From: Bacteroidota bacterium
GTDB lineage: Bacteria > Bacteroidota > Bacteroidia > Chitinophagales > Chitinophagaceae
Length of the DNA stretch: 33,821 bases
Reading direction: 5' to 3'
Assembly (NCBI GenBank): GCA_013285855.1
Contig: JABDGW010000033.1
Span: forward strand, 1-33,821
Positions 22,285 through 30,505 of this stretch are shown piece by piece. The notes under the pieces were generated by a model. The model was given only the letters and a program-made list of their open reading frames with translations. It did no database searches and was not told the DNA's origin. Within the stretch, counting starts at the first letter, position 1. Every line of letters starts with the position of its first letter. Both the position numbers and the translations under genes were made by a program.

Positions 22285-22797
22285 TTAAATGCCATAACGC
22301 TCTTTCAAAATATTTTTATGATGCAACAAGTGGCCATAAATAATAAACGCCAGCGCATTTACAGAAACAGGATTATTAGAAGCAGTTCCCATACGTTTTG
22401 TTTGTTCATCATTTAAGGCAAGCAAAAAAATATCGGTTGCAGCGCGGACAGCATTAAATTCCTGTTTCAAAGATGACAATGCACGTGTTTCTGCAAAACC
22501 ATTTTTCACATAATCGTTTTCTTCAAATGAAGCTAATGGTGTTTCATCATTGCGGCTTATTCGCAATGCACGGTAAGCGAAAACACGCTCTGCATCTGTA
22601 AGATGTTGCAGCACTTGCTTTATTGTCCACTTATTTTCGGCATAAGCGAAATCTGCTTTATCATCAGGTAAACTGTTGTAAAATTCCTGCAAATCAAATG
22701 CATGGTTGTTTACAATTTCGCTAATTGAATTGCCTTGCGCCAATGCAATGTATTTTTGATAATACGGTGCGCATTCATTTGGTTGCGGTCTTGCCAT
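22285..22797 (-). CDS. DinB-family protein
   Basis: A 170-residue four-helix DinB/YfiT-like protein, likely metal-binding. The core pattern is 'ENKWTIKQVLQHLTDAERVFAYRALRI' (about residues 51-77) with the first His in QHLTDAE, and the C-terminal helix ALAFIIYGHLLHHKNILKERYG with two further His. That is the expected three-histidine arrangement for family members that act as thiol-dependent transferases or hydrolases; the actual substrate is unknown. Its ATG overlaps the stop codon of the S8 peptidase gene by one base (TAATG), so it is probably made from the same message. It differs clearly in sequence from the other DinB-like protein at 6978. Confidence 0.9.
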   Translation of the reverse strand: MARPQPNECAPYYQKYIALAQGNSISEIVNNHAFDLQEFYNSLPDDKADFAYAENKWTIKQVLQHLTDAERVFAYRALRISRNDETPLASFEENDYVKNGFAETRALSSLKQEFNAVRAATDIFLLALNDEQTKRMGTASNNPVSVNALAFIIYGHLLHHKNILKERYGI

Positions 22798-24515
22798 TAT
22801 TGATTCTTTTCAAGATTATTCTGCAAAGTTTTTGTATTGTTCTTATCCTGAACTTTTTTTGCTTCGGGTTTTAAAGTAGATGCCAGTTCAACGGCAGCTT
22901 CTGCATTTGCAAATCCCCCGCTTACACTTAAATCGCTCATCTTAACAGGAACATAAGTTGAAGGATCGTCATGCATGGGCTTGTTCACTTCATCGCTATA
23001 GTCTTTGGCTGATTTTGTGATTGCATATTTTATCTGTTCAGCACTAAGCTCCGGGTAATAAGAACGTATCAAAGCAGCAATACCTGTAACTACAGGAGAA
23101 GCCATGCTTGTTCCATCATGATAACCATAACTGTGCGGAACTGTTGAATAAATTTTTACACCTGGTGCAAAAACATCAACAGAATTTTTTCCATAATTAC
23201 TAAAATAAGCAATGAATTTTCCATCATTCACTTTTGGATCGCCATAAGCGCCAACAGTTACAAAGTTTTTTGGTTCATCTTTTATGTATAAAAAATTCGG
23301 GTTAGGAAAATTATCAACAGAATCAATATTATTGGATTCATTGCCTGCCGCGTGTACTAACAATACATCATGATCTTCGGCATACTTTACTGCTTCATCT
23401 ACCCATTTTTTTTCAGGCGAAAATCCTTTACCAAAACTCATATTTATCACTTTGGCGCCGTTATCAACAGCATACTTAATAGAGAGTGCAATGTCTTTAT
23501 CATATTCATCACCGTCAGGCACAGCACGTATCATCATTACCTGCACATTATCATCAATACCATTTATTCCAATATTATTATTACGCTCTGCCGCAATTAT
23601 TCCGGTTACATGCGTTCCATGATCAGCATCAGGGCCCATGATATCATTGTTGCCATAATATTTATCGTTGATGTCATAATAATTGTCCTTAATTATTTGT
23701 GCACGATAATCAGGTGGTGCTGTTGTTTTGTTATCCAGTGCACTTTTCTTGCCGTCCAGATATTCTTCCAGGTCAGAAAGTAATGCTGTGTTGGTGGTTG
23801 AAGTATCAACCTGTTCCATTCTTAAAATATTTAAAAAACTTGTTTTAGCCTGGCTTCCGCGGGATGATAAATTTTCTGTTTGCTCAAGGTCGTTTATGGT
23901 ATATTCTTTTTTGCCAAGTTCCTGTTGCAATACTGCATCCTGTTTGCGCAAAGTTTTATCAAGTGCATCAAGCATCATCACTTCCATTTGCTCATCGCTG
24001 GAAATGGTCATATCAGCGGCTGATTTTTGCCATTCACGATATGCCCATTTTTCATCTGTGGTTAAAGTTGAAGTATCAATGGTTTTACCTTCATATTTAT
24101 CTTTAAACTTATAATAAACTCTTGACCTTTCGTCTGATGCTTTCTCTAAATCATCTCCGTTTTTATTGCCCAGAAAATTCCAGCCATGCACATCATCTAC
24201 ATAACCGTTGTGATCATCATCAATACCATTACCCGGAATTTCTTTTTTGTTTGTCCAGAGAATTTTTTTCAGGTCTTCATGTGTTGTATCAACACCTGAA
24301 TCAATTACGGCTACAATAATTGGCGTTGATTTTTTCCCTTTCAAAAATTCGTAAGCTTTAGTAAGGCTGATGCCATCAACAAAATCAGCAGTTGAATCCT
24401 GCTGGTACCATATTTTTGTATCAACAGTTTTAGTGCTTGTTATACTTGATTGAGCTTTAAGTGAAAACCCGGAAAAAACAAAAATGGCAAAAGCAATAAT
24501 TTTTAATGAACGCAT
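22797..24515 (-). CDS. Secreted S8 (subtilisin-like) serine peptidase
   Basis: A 572-residue exported peptidase with signal peptide MRSLKIIAFAIFVFSGFSLKAQ. The catalytic triad is complete: D72 in AVIDSGVDTTH, H302 in DHGTHVTGII and S470 in GTSMASPVVTG, with the oxyanion Asn in VHAAGNES. The D-to-H spacing is 230 residues instead of the usual 30-60: an insert beginning GNGIDDDHNGYVDDVHGWNF is followed by a charged helical region (about 110-270). This insert type is familiar from Bacteroidota S8 peptidases. No T9SS sorting domain is seen; the C-terminus is a charged tail (KKVQDKNNTKTLQNNLEKNQ), so the protein is probably periplasmic. The stop codon overlaps the start of the DinB gene. Confidence 0.93.
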   Translation of the reverse strand: MRSLKIIAFAIFVFSGFSLKAQSSITSTKTVDTKIWYQQDSTADFVDGISLTKAYEFLKGKKSTPIIVAVIDSGVDTTHEDLKKILWTNKKEIPGNGIDDDHNGYVDDVHGWNFLGNKNGDDLEKASDERSRVYYKFKDKYEGKTIDTSTLTTDEKWAYREWQKSAADMTISSDEQMEVMMLDALDKTLRKQDAVLQQELGKKEYTINDLEQTENLSSRGSQAKTSFLNILRMEQVDTSTTNTALLSDLEEYLDGKKSALDNKTTAPPDYRAQIIKDNYYDINDKYYGNNDIMGPDADHGTHVTGIIAAERNNNIGINGIDDNVQVMMIRAVPDGDEYDKDIALSIKYAVDNGAKVINMSFGKGFSPEKKWVDEAVKYAEDHDVLLVHAAGNESNNIDSVDNFPNPNFLYIKDEPKNFVTVGAYGDPKVNDGKFIAYFSNYGKNSVDVFAPGVKIYSTVPHSYGYHDGTSMASPVVTGIAALIRSYYPELSAEQIKYAITKSAKDYSDEVNKPMHDDPSTYVPVKMSDLSVSGGFANAEAAVELASTLKPEAKKVQDKNNTKTLQNNLEKNQ

Positions 24516-24675
24516 AATTCTATTTAAATTTTAGGACGGCAAATATCTGAAATAAGCAAACCGTGTTTATTTAAAGACGAGCAATTTAGGAAAGTATTAT
24601 GTAAATGAAAATGTTAATGCTTGTTTTTCTGACGAATAATTAATAAAATCTTTGGCCTGATATAATTTTGGATAA

Positions 24676-25503
24676 ATGAAAAACAATTTTAAATATTTAT
24701 TGCAGGTATTGATTGTATGCACCGCAGTTCATACGTTTTCATTCGCACAGGATGGCATTGTAGCTGATTCAGGTTATTTAGTTTCATTCGACAGTACAAA
24801 AATTTATTATGAAACACATGGCAATGGGTTTCCTGTTTTGCTGGTGCATGGATTTATTGTGAACAGCACATCATGGAAGCATACCGCTTTATATGACAGC
24901 TTACTTGCAGCAGGCAATAAAGTAATACTGATTGATCTGCGCGGCAACGGAAAATCAGGAAAGCCGCATTATGATGAAGCTTATCAATACGATGCTGAAA
25001 CAAAAGATATAATGCTGCTTATGAAGTACCTGGGGATAAATAAATATGATGTAATTGGTTACTCACGGGGTTCTATTATAACAGCAAGATTATTGGTTTG
25101 GGATAAAAGAATACGCAGAGCAGTGTTAGGTGGAATGGGCACAGATTTTACGAACCCAAATTGGCCGCGCCGCATTATGTTTTATCAAGCATTAACCTAT
25201 GATACGGTTGCGGCTTTACACAGTATGGTGCAGAATGTGCAGCAATCAGGTTTAGATCAGAAAGCACTTGCCTTGTTGCAAAAATACCAGCCATCCACAT
25301 CAAAAGAAGCTTTAGCAAGAATTAAAAATCGTGTGCTGGTTATTCATGGCGATAGTGATATTGATAACGGCAATGCACAGGAACTTGCGTCTATCTTTCC
25401 CAATGGGGAGATAGCTGTAACTCCCGGCGATCATAACCATGCTGCGGCAACGCCTGAGTTTGCTGTGGTGGTGATGGGATTTTTGAAGAAGCCTGATGAA
25501 TAG
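24676..25503 (+). CDS. Exported alpha/beta hydrolase
   Basis: A 275-residue alpha/beta hydrolase with signal peptide MKNNFKYLLQVLIVCTAVHTFSFAQ. Residues 55-60 (LLVHGF) form the oxyanion-hole HG motif; GYSRGS gives the nucleophile S130; the acid is probably the Asp in VIHGDSDIDN, and the catalytic His is in GDHNHAAATPEF near the end. LIDLRGNGKSGKP is the usual strand-loop preceding the nucleophile. The fold covers esterases, epoxide and haloalkane hydrolases and peptidases; the substrate cannot be named. A TAATTTTG sequence (24663-24670) ends only 5 bases before the ATG. Dispersed repeat copy E starts 10 bases after the stop. Confidence 0.88.
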   Translation: MKNNFKYLLQVLIVCTAVHTFSFAQDGIVADSGYLVSFDSTKIYYETHGNGFPVLLVHGFIVNSTSWKHTALYDSLLAAGNKVILIDLRGNGKSGKPHYDEAYQYDAETKDIMLLMKYLGINKYDVIGYSRGSIITARLLVWDKRIRRAVLGGMGTDFTNPNWPRRIMFYQALTYDTVAALHSMVQNVQQSGLDQKALALLQKYQPSTSKEALARIKNRVLVIHGDSDIDNGNAQELASIFPNGEIAVTPGDHNHAAATPEFAVVVMGFLKKPDE

Positions 25504-25513
25504 TATTCATGCA

Positions 25514-25569
25514 GTACAAAGGAGTGACACAACGGAGCTTAATAGAATTCCTACAGTTTGTATATAAAA
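25514..25569 (+). repeat. Dispersed 56-nt intergenic repeat, copy E
   Basis: GTACAAAGGAGTGACACAAC followed by GGAGCTTAATAGAATTC and a tail ATAAAA exactly 50 bases from the start. GCAGTAC precedes it as in copy B. It lies between two plus-strand genes, in their orientation. Confidence 0.75.
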
Positions 25570-25624
25570 TTCTTCTTCATTCATTATTTGCACAAAGAAT
25601 ATCTTAGCTTTTTAAAACAATTGC

Positions 25625-27301
25625 ATGCAACAATTAATAGAATGCGTTCCCAACTTTAGCGAAGGAAATGATCTCAACATCATCAAACAAATTACAGATG
25701 AAATTGAAACTGTTGATGGTGTTCGGTTATTAAATGTTGATGCAGGAAAAGCAACAAACAGAACGGTTGTAACTTTTGTAGGCGAACCAAAAGCTGTTGT
25801 ACAAGCTGCGTTTAAAGCCATAAAAAAAGCAGGCGAATTGATTGATATGAGCAAACATAAAGGAGAACATCCGCGTATGGGTGCAACCGATGTTTGTCCT
25901 TTAATTCCTGTTGCAAATATTACTATGGAAGAAACAGTTGCGTATGCACATGAGCTTGCAAAAATGATTGGTGAAGATTTACTGATTCCTGTTTATTTAT
26001 ACGAGCATGCGCAGAAAGATAAACTCAGAAATAATTTATCCATTATTCGCGCAGGTGAATATGAAGGCTTTTTTAAGAAGATAAAATTAGCGGAATGGAA
26101 ACCTGATTTTGGTCCGCAGGAATTTGATGCAAAACGCGGAGCAACCGTAATTGGTGCAAGAGATTTTTTAATTGCTTATAATGTAAATCTTAATACAACG
26201 TCTATTCGCCGTGCAAATGCAATTGCGTTCGATGTACGGGAAGCGGGCCGTACAAAAAAAGAAAATGGTAAAAATGTTTTAGATGAAAACGGAAAGCCAG
26301 TGACAATTCCCGGCAGTTTAAAAAGTGTAAAAGCCATCGGTTGGTTTATTGAAGAATATGGCATTGCACAAATTTCAATGAACTTAACAAACATTGGTGT
26401 AACGCCTTTGCATATAGCATTTGATGAAGTGTGTAAAAAAGCAGATGCACGTGGTATTCGCGTAACTGGAAGTGAATTGGTTGGTTTAGTGCCTTTGCAA
26501 TCAATGATTAGTGCAGGAAAATATTTTTTAGAAAAGCAGCAACGTTCAACAGGTGTTTCCGAAAAAGAATTAATAAGAATCGCAATTAAATCAATGGGAT
26601 TGGATGAGCTTGCACCTTTTAAACCGGAAGACAGAATAATTGAATATTTATTAAAGGATAAAATGGATAGTAAACTTATCAATTCAACACTTTCTGATTT
26701 TGCTGATGAAACAGCCAGCGAAAGCGCGGCACCCGGCGGAGGTTCTATTGCTGCGTATGTTGGCGCTTTAGGAGTTTCATTAGCAACAATGGTAGCAAAT
26801 CTTTCATCACATAAACCTGGCTGGGATGAGCGTTGGTCAGCGTTCAGTGATTGGGCAGATAAAGGTCAGGAGTATAAAAATGAATTATTGAAATTGGTTG
26901 ATGCAGATACAAGGGCATTCAATCAAATAATGAGAGCAATGAGTTTATCTAAATCAACGGATGAAGAAAAGCAGGTGCGCAAACAAGCAATACAGGAAGC
27001 AACAAAATTTGCGATTGAAGTTCCATTTAAAGTGATGCAGTTGGCTTATAAAAGTATGGAAGTAATTAAAGCAATGGCTGAAACCGGCAACCCGAATTCT
27101 GTTTCTGATGCAGGTGTTGGCGCATTGTGTGCACGCAGTGCTGTGATGGGCGCATTTATGAATGTGCGTATTAATGCCGCTGATTATGATGATAAAAATT
27201 TTGTTGATGATATTGTTGCAAAAGGAAAAGAAATAGAAGACAAAACAATTTTGACTGAAGCAGAAATTTTGAAGATTGTGAATGAAAAGATTGGAATTTA
27301 A
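25625..27301 (+). CDS. ftcD: Bifunctional glutamate formimidoyltransferase / formimidoyl-THF cyclodeaminase
   Basis: A 558-residue fusion. The N-terminal formiminotransferase half (about residues 1-300) begins MQQLIECVPNFSEG, and carries the catalytic-type His at position 82 in KGEHPRMGATDVCPLIPV. The C-terminal cyclodeaminase half (about 340-558) begins near LSDFADETASESAAPGGGSI and includes AAYVGALGVSLATMVANL and NPNSVSDAGVGALCARSAVMGA. Together they pass the formimino group of N-formimino-glutamate to tetrahydrofolate and release ammonia, giving 5,10-methenyl-THF, the last part of histidine breakdown. No other hut genes are in the window, so a general one-carbon role is possible. The ATG lies 55 bases after repeat copy E. 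No terminator separates it from the next gene. Confidence 0.95.
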   Translation: MQQLIECVPNFSEGNDLNIIKQITDEIETVDGVRLLNVDAGKATNRTVVTFVGEPKAVVQAAFKAIKKAGELIDMSKHKGEHPRMGATDVCPLIPVANITMEETVAYAHELAKMIGEDLLIPVYLYEHAQKDKLRNNLSIIRAGEYEGFFKKIKLAEWKPDFGPQEFDAKRGATVIGARDFLIAYNVNLNTTSIRRANAIAFDVREAGRTKKENGKNVLDENGKPVTIPGSLKSVKAIGWFIEEYGIAQISMNLTNIGVTPLHIAFDEVCKKADARGIRVTGSELVGLVPLQSMISAGKYFLEKQQRSTGVSEKELIRIAIKSMGLDELAPFKPEDRIIEYLLKDKMDSKLINSTLSDFADETASESAAPGGGSIAAYVGALGVSLATMVANLSSHKPGWDERWSAFSDWADKGQEYKNELLKLVDADTRAFNQIMRAMSLSKSTDEEKQVRKQAIQEATKFAIEVPFKVMQLAYKSMEVIKAMAETGNPNSVSDAGVGALCARSAVMGAFMNVRINAADYDDKNFVDDIVAKGKEIEDKTILTEAEILKIVNEKIGI

Positions 27302-27337
27302 TGGTTGAAAAAATTAGATTCATTCTAAATAGTAATT

Positions 27338-28006
27338 ATGAGTAATTATATAGTAACAGTAAAAGAAATAATTCCGAGAACGCATAATGTAAAAACTTTT
27401 CGCGTTACCAAACCGGAAACTTTTTCTTTTATGCCCGGGCAGGCAACTGATCTTTCTTTAAACAAAGATGGCTGGAAAAACAATAAGCACCCTTTTACTT
27501 TTACCTGTTTACCTGATGATAGCTATCTTGAATTTACCATAAAATTATATAGTAATCCCAAGGGGCTTACATATCAACTTAACACAATAGGAACAGGAGA
27601 GCAGTTTGAAATCTCTGATGCGTGGGGGGCAATAGAATATAAAGGAGAAGGCGTGTTTATTGCCGGTGGTGCTGGCATTACTCCGTTCATTTCTATATTT
27701 CGCCATCTTTATAAACAAAATAAGATTGGAAATAATGTGCTGCTATTTTCCAACAAAACCGAAGCAGATATTATTTTAAAAGAGGAGTTTGAAAATATGT
27801 TAGGCAAAAATTTTATTAACATCATTACGCGGCAGCCAGATACTGATTATTACAATGGACACATTGATAAAATTTTTTTGCAAAGAGAGATTAAAGATTT
27901 CCATCAGAATTTTTATGTATGCGGCCCGGATGACTTTACCAAAGCCATTTTAGATACTTTAAAAGATCTTGGTGCAAATGCAGAAGCATTGGTCTTCGAA
28001 AAATAA
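27338..28006 (+). CDS. Ferredoxin-reductase-like FAD/NAD(P)H oxidoreductase
   Basis: A 222-residue protein with only the two domains of the ferredoxin-NADP reductase fold. The N-terminal FAD barrel (about 1-100) has MPGQATDLSLN and, in place of the usual RxYS, KHPFTFT; the C-terminal NAD(P) domain has FIAGGAGITPFISI (about 106-119) and ends with the YVCGPDDFTKAILDTL block. There is no iron-sulphur domain, so it probably acts as a reductase partner or flavodoxin-type reductase whose redox partner is elsewhere. Similar stand-alone reductases are annotated as flavodoxin or flavohaemoprotein-like reductases. It is 36 bases after ftcD on the same strand and ends at a very strong terminator. Confidence 0.88.
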   Translation: MSNYIVTVKEIIPRTHNVKTFRVTKPETFSFMPGQATDLSLNKDGWKNNKHPFTFTCLPDDSYLEFTIKLYSNPKGLTYQLNTIGTGEQFEISDAWGAIEYKGEGVFIAGGAGITPFISIFRHLYKQNKIGNNVLLFSNKTEADIILKEEFENMLGKNFINIITRQPDTDYYNGHIDKIFLQREIKDFHQNFYVCGPDDFTKAILDTLKDLGANAEALVFEK

Positions 28007-28021
28007 TTTATTATAACCCTT

Positions 28022-28062
28022 ATCACAAAAATGCCTCGCTTTAAACGAGGCATTTTTGTGAT
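28022..28062. terminator. Strong bidirectional terminator
   Basis: ATCACAAAAATGCCTCG (28022-28038) pairs perfectly with CGAGGCATTTTTGTGAT (28046-28062) around a 7-base loop, a 17-bp stem with internal A- and T-runs that give a U-tract on either strand. It lies between the convergent reductase and metalloprotease genes. Confidence 0.92.
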
Positions 28063-28076
28063 TATTCAAATGAAAA

Positions 28077-30368
28077 TTATTGAACAATAATTTTTTCAGT
28101 TTGTGCTCCTTTATCTGTTGTGATGTTAAGGAAATAAATCCCCTTGCTTAAACCAGCAAGAGAAATTTTTTCAGTTATTCCCTTATAAATAGTGTTTACC
28201 GTTCTGCTGTAAACTATTTTACCGTTTGCATTACTTAAAGTAAGATTACAGGTATTTGAAGATGCGTTAAACATAACCGTTGTAAAATCCTTTGCAGGGT
28301 TAGGCTGCACCTTTGCTTTGCTATCAATTGAAGTTGCGGCAGCATTTGCATCAACACTTGCAAAACCAGCAGATGGTTTTATCGTGAAATCTGCATCAGA
28401 AATATCAAAGAAAATATTGCCAATAGCTTCTATTTTTACTCTTGCAGTTTTTGTGTTAACACCATCTGGTACAGTAACGTGTGCCAGCCCATCGTTAGGC
28501 GTTGAATTTACCAATGTAATGTTGAATGTTTGGCCGCCATCTGTTGAAAGCAATATTCTTACTTTAGCACAACTTACCGGAGCTGCATTCGTATTGGCTA
28601 CATCCCATAATACCTTTTTTGTATCTCCTGCATGCCAGGTTATAGTAGTGTTTGGCAATGTAACTGTAAAAGGCCCGGAACCGGAATCAACATGCACAAT
28701 CATATCATCGCTTTTGGTTCGGCCGCCGCCCGGATGATTGTCACGTACCGTTATCCTGAAATTAAGCGTTCTGCTTACACCAGGTAAAACTTCCCATTTA
28801 TTTCCGTTGGTCCCATTTAAAATGCTGTTTAATGCGGGGAATGTACGTTGATTAGAAATGACGGGGGTGAATGAACGAAAGGCTGGGCCTGTGGTTGCGG
28901 TTGCACTTGGAAATTTACTGGATGTTCCGTTTACAAAGCTGTTGGTCTGTTCCCAGCAGTATGTTAAACTATCTTGGTCAGCATCTGTGCTTGTTGCTGT
29001 TAGTACAAACGGTGTTGATTTGGGAATTGTATAATCCGCACCTGCTTTTGCGGTAGGTGCAGCATCATGATTAGGTGATAAAATAGCACAAGCACTGCCG
29101 GCTCCCCTGGTTATATAATTATCAATCTGCAGAATGCTTATTGCATGAAAATAAGGATCGCTGTGTGGTTGAATGTCGTATGTGCCTGTAGTTCCGGCAT
29201 AGCCCATAATTGTTGAGCCGCTGCCGGGTTCCATTTGTGCACCGCTGCCTTCATAGTTAAAATCAAATGTATGGTTAGCGCCAAACTGGTGGCCAATTTC
29301 ATGATCCCAGAAATCAACTATAAAAGGGTCGTTGGTTAAATTAGTAGTAAAACCTGTAACCCCTGAACCTTTTTCCGGGGCGCTGCACACACAGCCAATG
29401 CAGCCAGCATTACCACCTGTTGCATAGCCCATTAATAAATGGCCTACATCATAATTTGCAGTGCCAATGTATGCATCAAGCGCTTGTTGGGATTGCATAT
29501 TCCATTTACCGCTGCTGTACCCCGAAGGACTACTTAAAAATGGATCAGTAGTGCCGTTTAAAAAGATAATGGTGTCTTCATTATCTACATAGTTCAAGTG
29601 TACGCCAAAATCAGCTTCAAAAATTACATCTGTACGAATAAGGTCTGTAACTAAGGCTGCCAGTACTTTTGCTTTTCTTTGTGCATCAGAAGATTCTGTG
29701 CCATTTAAAAATTTCTGAGAAAATTCTCCGCCTGATGCCACTGCAAAACGATATGTTCTTAATCTGCCGTCAGATGCTATTGCTGTTTTTTCAGTTCCTT
29801 GTATTTGACTTCCTAAAACTTTATCAACGTTGCAATCAAATACCTGCTGCTCCTGGGCAATATTACTTCTGTCAAAAACAGTATATAAACCTTTTGCATT
29901 TGTTATCGGGTTTATATAAATCGTGCTTCTTTTTGGCGAAATAATAATGGCATGAAAACCATAGGGGGAAAAATCGAACCTGATAACAGAAGAATGATCG
30001 TTAACACCTTGTCCTAAATAAGTTCTAATGTCAGGATGCTTTGCCTGCAACTTAGGCTGCATTACAGGAGATTCTGTAATGCGAAATTGCTCGGTGCTTC
30101 CATCAGCAACAGGAATTGTAACAATAAAATTTGATCGTTCAGCAGGCGTAATGCTTTCATATGGCGATTGTTTTAATAAAGCCGCAAAAATATTTTCATT
30201 TAAAGTGAACAGTTTATAATTAGCTGGTTTGAAAGAACCAGGAAACAACTCTCTTCCTTTTGTAAAAGACGTTACATCATTTGAAATAACCGGCTTCCAG
30301 TAATTGTTTTGGGCAACTGCTGAAAGCGCATAAAACAGCGCAATAATCACAAATAAGTTTTTTTTCAT
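28077..30368 (-). CDS. Secreted reprolysin-like metalloprotease with T9SS sorting domain
   Basis: A 763-residue exported zinc protease. After the signal peptide (MKKNLFVIIALFYALSAVAQ) comes a propeptide-like region (about 20-195), then the catalytic domain with HEIGHQFGANH (H356, E357, H360, H366) and the Met-turn STIMGYAG (M388), the metzincin pattern of M12B-type proteases. Cysteines cluster in GNAGCIGCVCSAPE before the zinc site. From about 440 onward are beta-sandwich regions (including DADQDSLTYCWEQTN, a typical Ig/PKD-like segment). The last ~75 residues (KVQPNPAKDFTTVMF ... KGIYFLNITTDKGAQTEKIIVQ) form a type A T9SS sorting domain, so it is exported through the outer membrane. The 137-base gap upstream carries the amylase terminator. 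Confidence 0.93.
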   Translation of the reverse strand: MKKNLFVIIALFYALSAVAQNNYWKPVISNDVTSFTKGRELFPGSFKPANYKLFTLNENIFAALLKQSPYESITPAERSNFIVTIPVADGSTEQFRITESPVMQPKLQAKHPDIRTYLGQGVNDHSSVIRFDFSPYGFHAIIISPKRSTIYINPITNAKGLYTVFDRSNIAQEQQVFDCNVDKVLGSQIQGTEKTAIASDGRLRTYRFAVASGGEFSQKFLNGTESSDAQRKAKVLAALVTDLIRTDVIFEADFGVHLNYVDNEDTIIFLNGTTDPFLSSPSGYSSGKWNMQSQQALDAYIGTANYDVGHLLMGYATGGNAGCIGCVCSAPEKGSGVTGFTTNLTNDPFIVDFWDHEIGHQFGANHTFDFNYEGSGAQMEPGSGSTIMGYAGTTGTYDIQPHSDPYFHAISILQIDNYITRGAGSACAILSPNHDAAPTAKAGADYTIPKSTPFVLTATSTDADQDSLTYCWEQTNSFVNGTSSKFPSATATTGPAFRSFTPVISNQRTFPALNSILNGTNGNKWEVLPGVSRTLNFRITVRDNHPGGGRTKSDDMIVHVDSGSGPFTVTLPNTTITWHAGDTKKVLWDVANTNAAPVSCAKVRILLSTDGGQTFNITLVNSTPNDGLAHVTVPDGVNTKTARVKIEAIGNIFFDISDADFTIKPSAGFASVDANAAATSIDSKAKVQPNPAKDFTTVMFNASSNTCNLTLSNANGKIVYSRTVNTIYKGITEKISLAGLSKGIYFLNITTDKGAQTEKIIVQ

Positions 30369-30430
30369 GGTAGTTTATTGGGTAAATAAAAATTGTTGGT
30401 GAGTACCAAGATAAATTTGTAAAGTAATTA

Positions 30431-30467
30431 TAAAAATTAAACAGCAGAGGCACCCTCTGCTGTTTAA
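30431..30467 (-). terminator. Terminator of the alpha-amylase gene
   Basis: On the minus strand TTAAACAGCAGAG (30467-30455) pairs with CTCTGCTGTTTAA (30449-30437) around a 5-base loop, followed by TTTTTA. It lies 38 bases after the amylase stop codon and before the metalloprotease gene, so the latter needs its own promoter; a TATCTTGG about 40 bases before its ATG is a weak candidate. Confidence 0.88.
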
Positions 30468-30505
30468 GGTATAAATATATACGTAAGATTTAAAAAATCT
30501 TTATC

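Noticed and set aside
23370-24114. Plus-strand reading frames of 128-137 codons opposite the S8 peptidase gene
   Set aside because: They are antisense to a gene with an intact catalytic triad and signal peptide and have Cys/Ile/His-rich unlikely composition.
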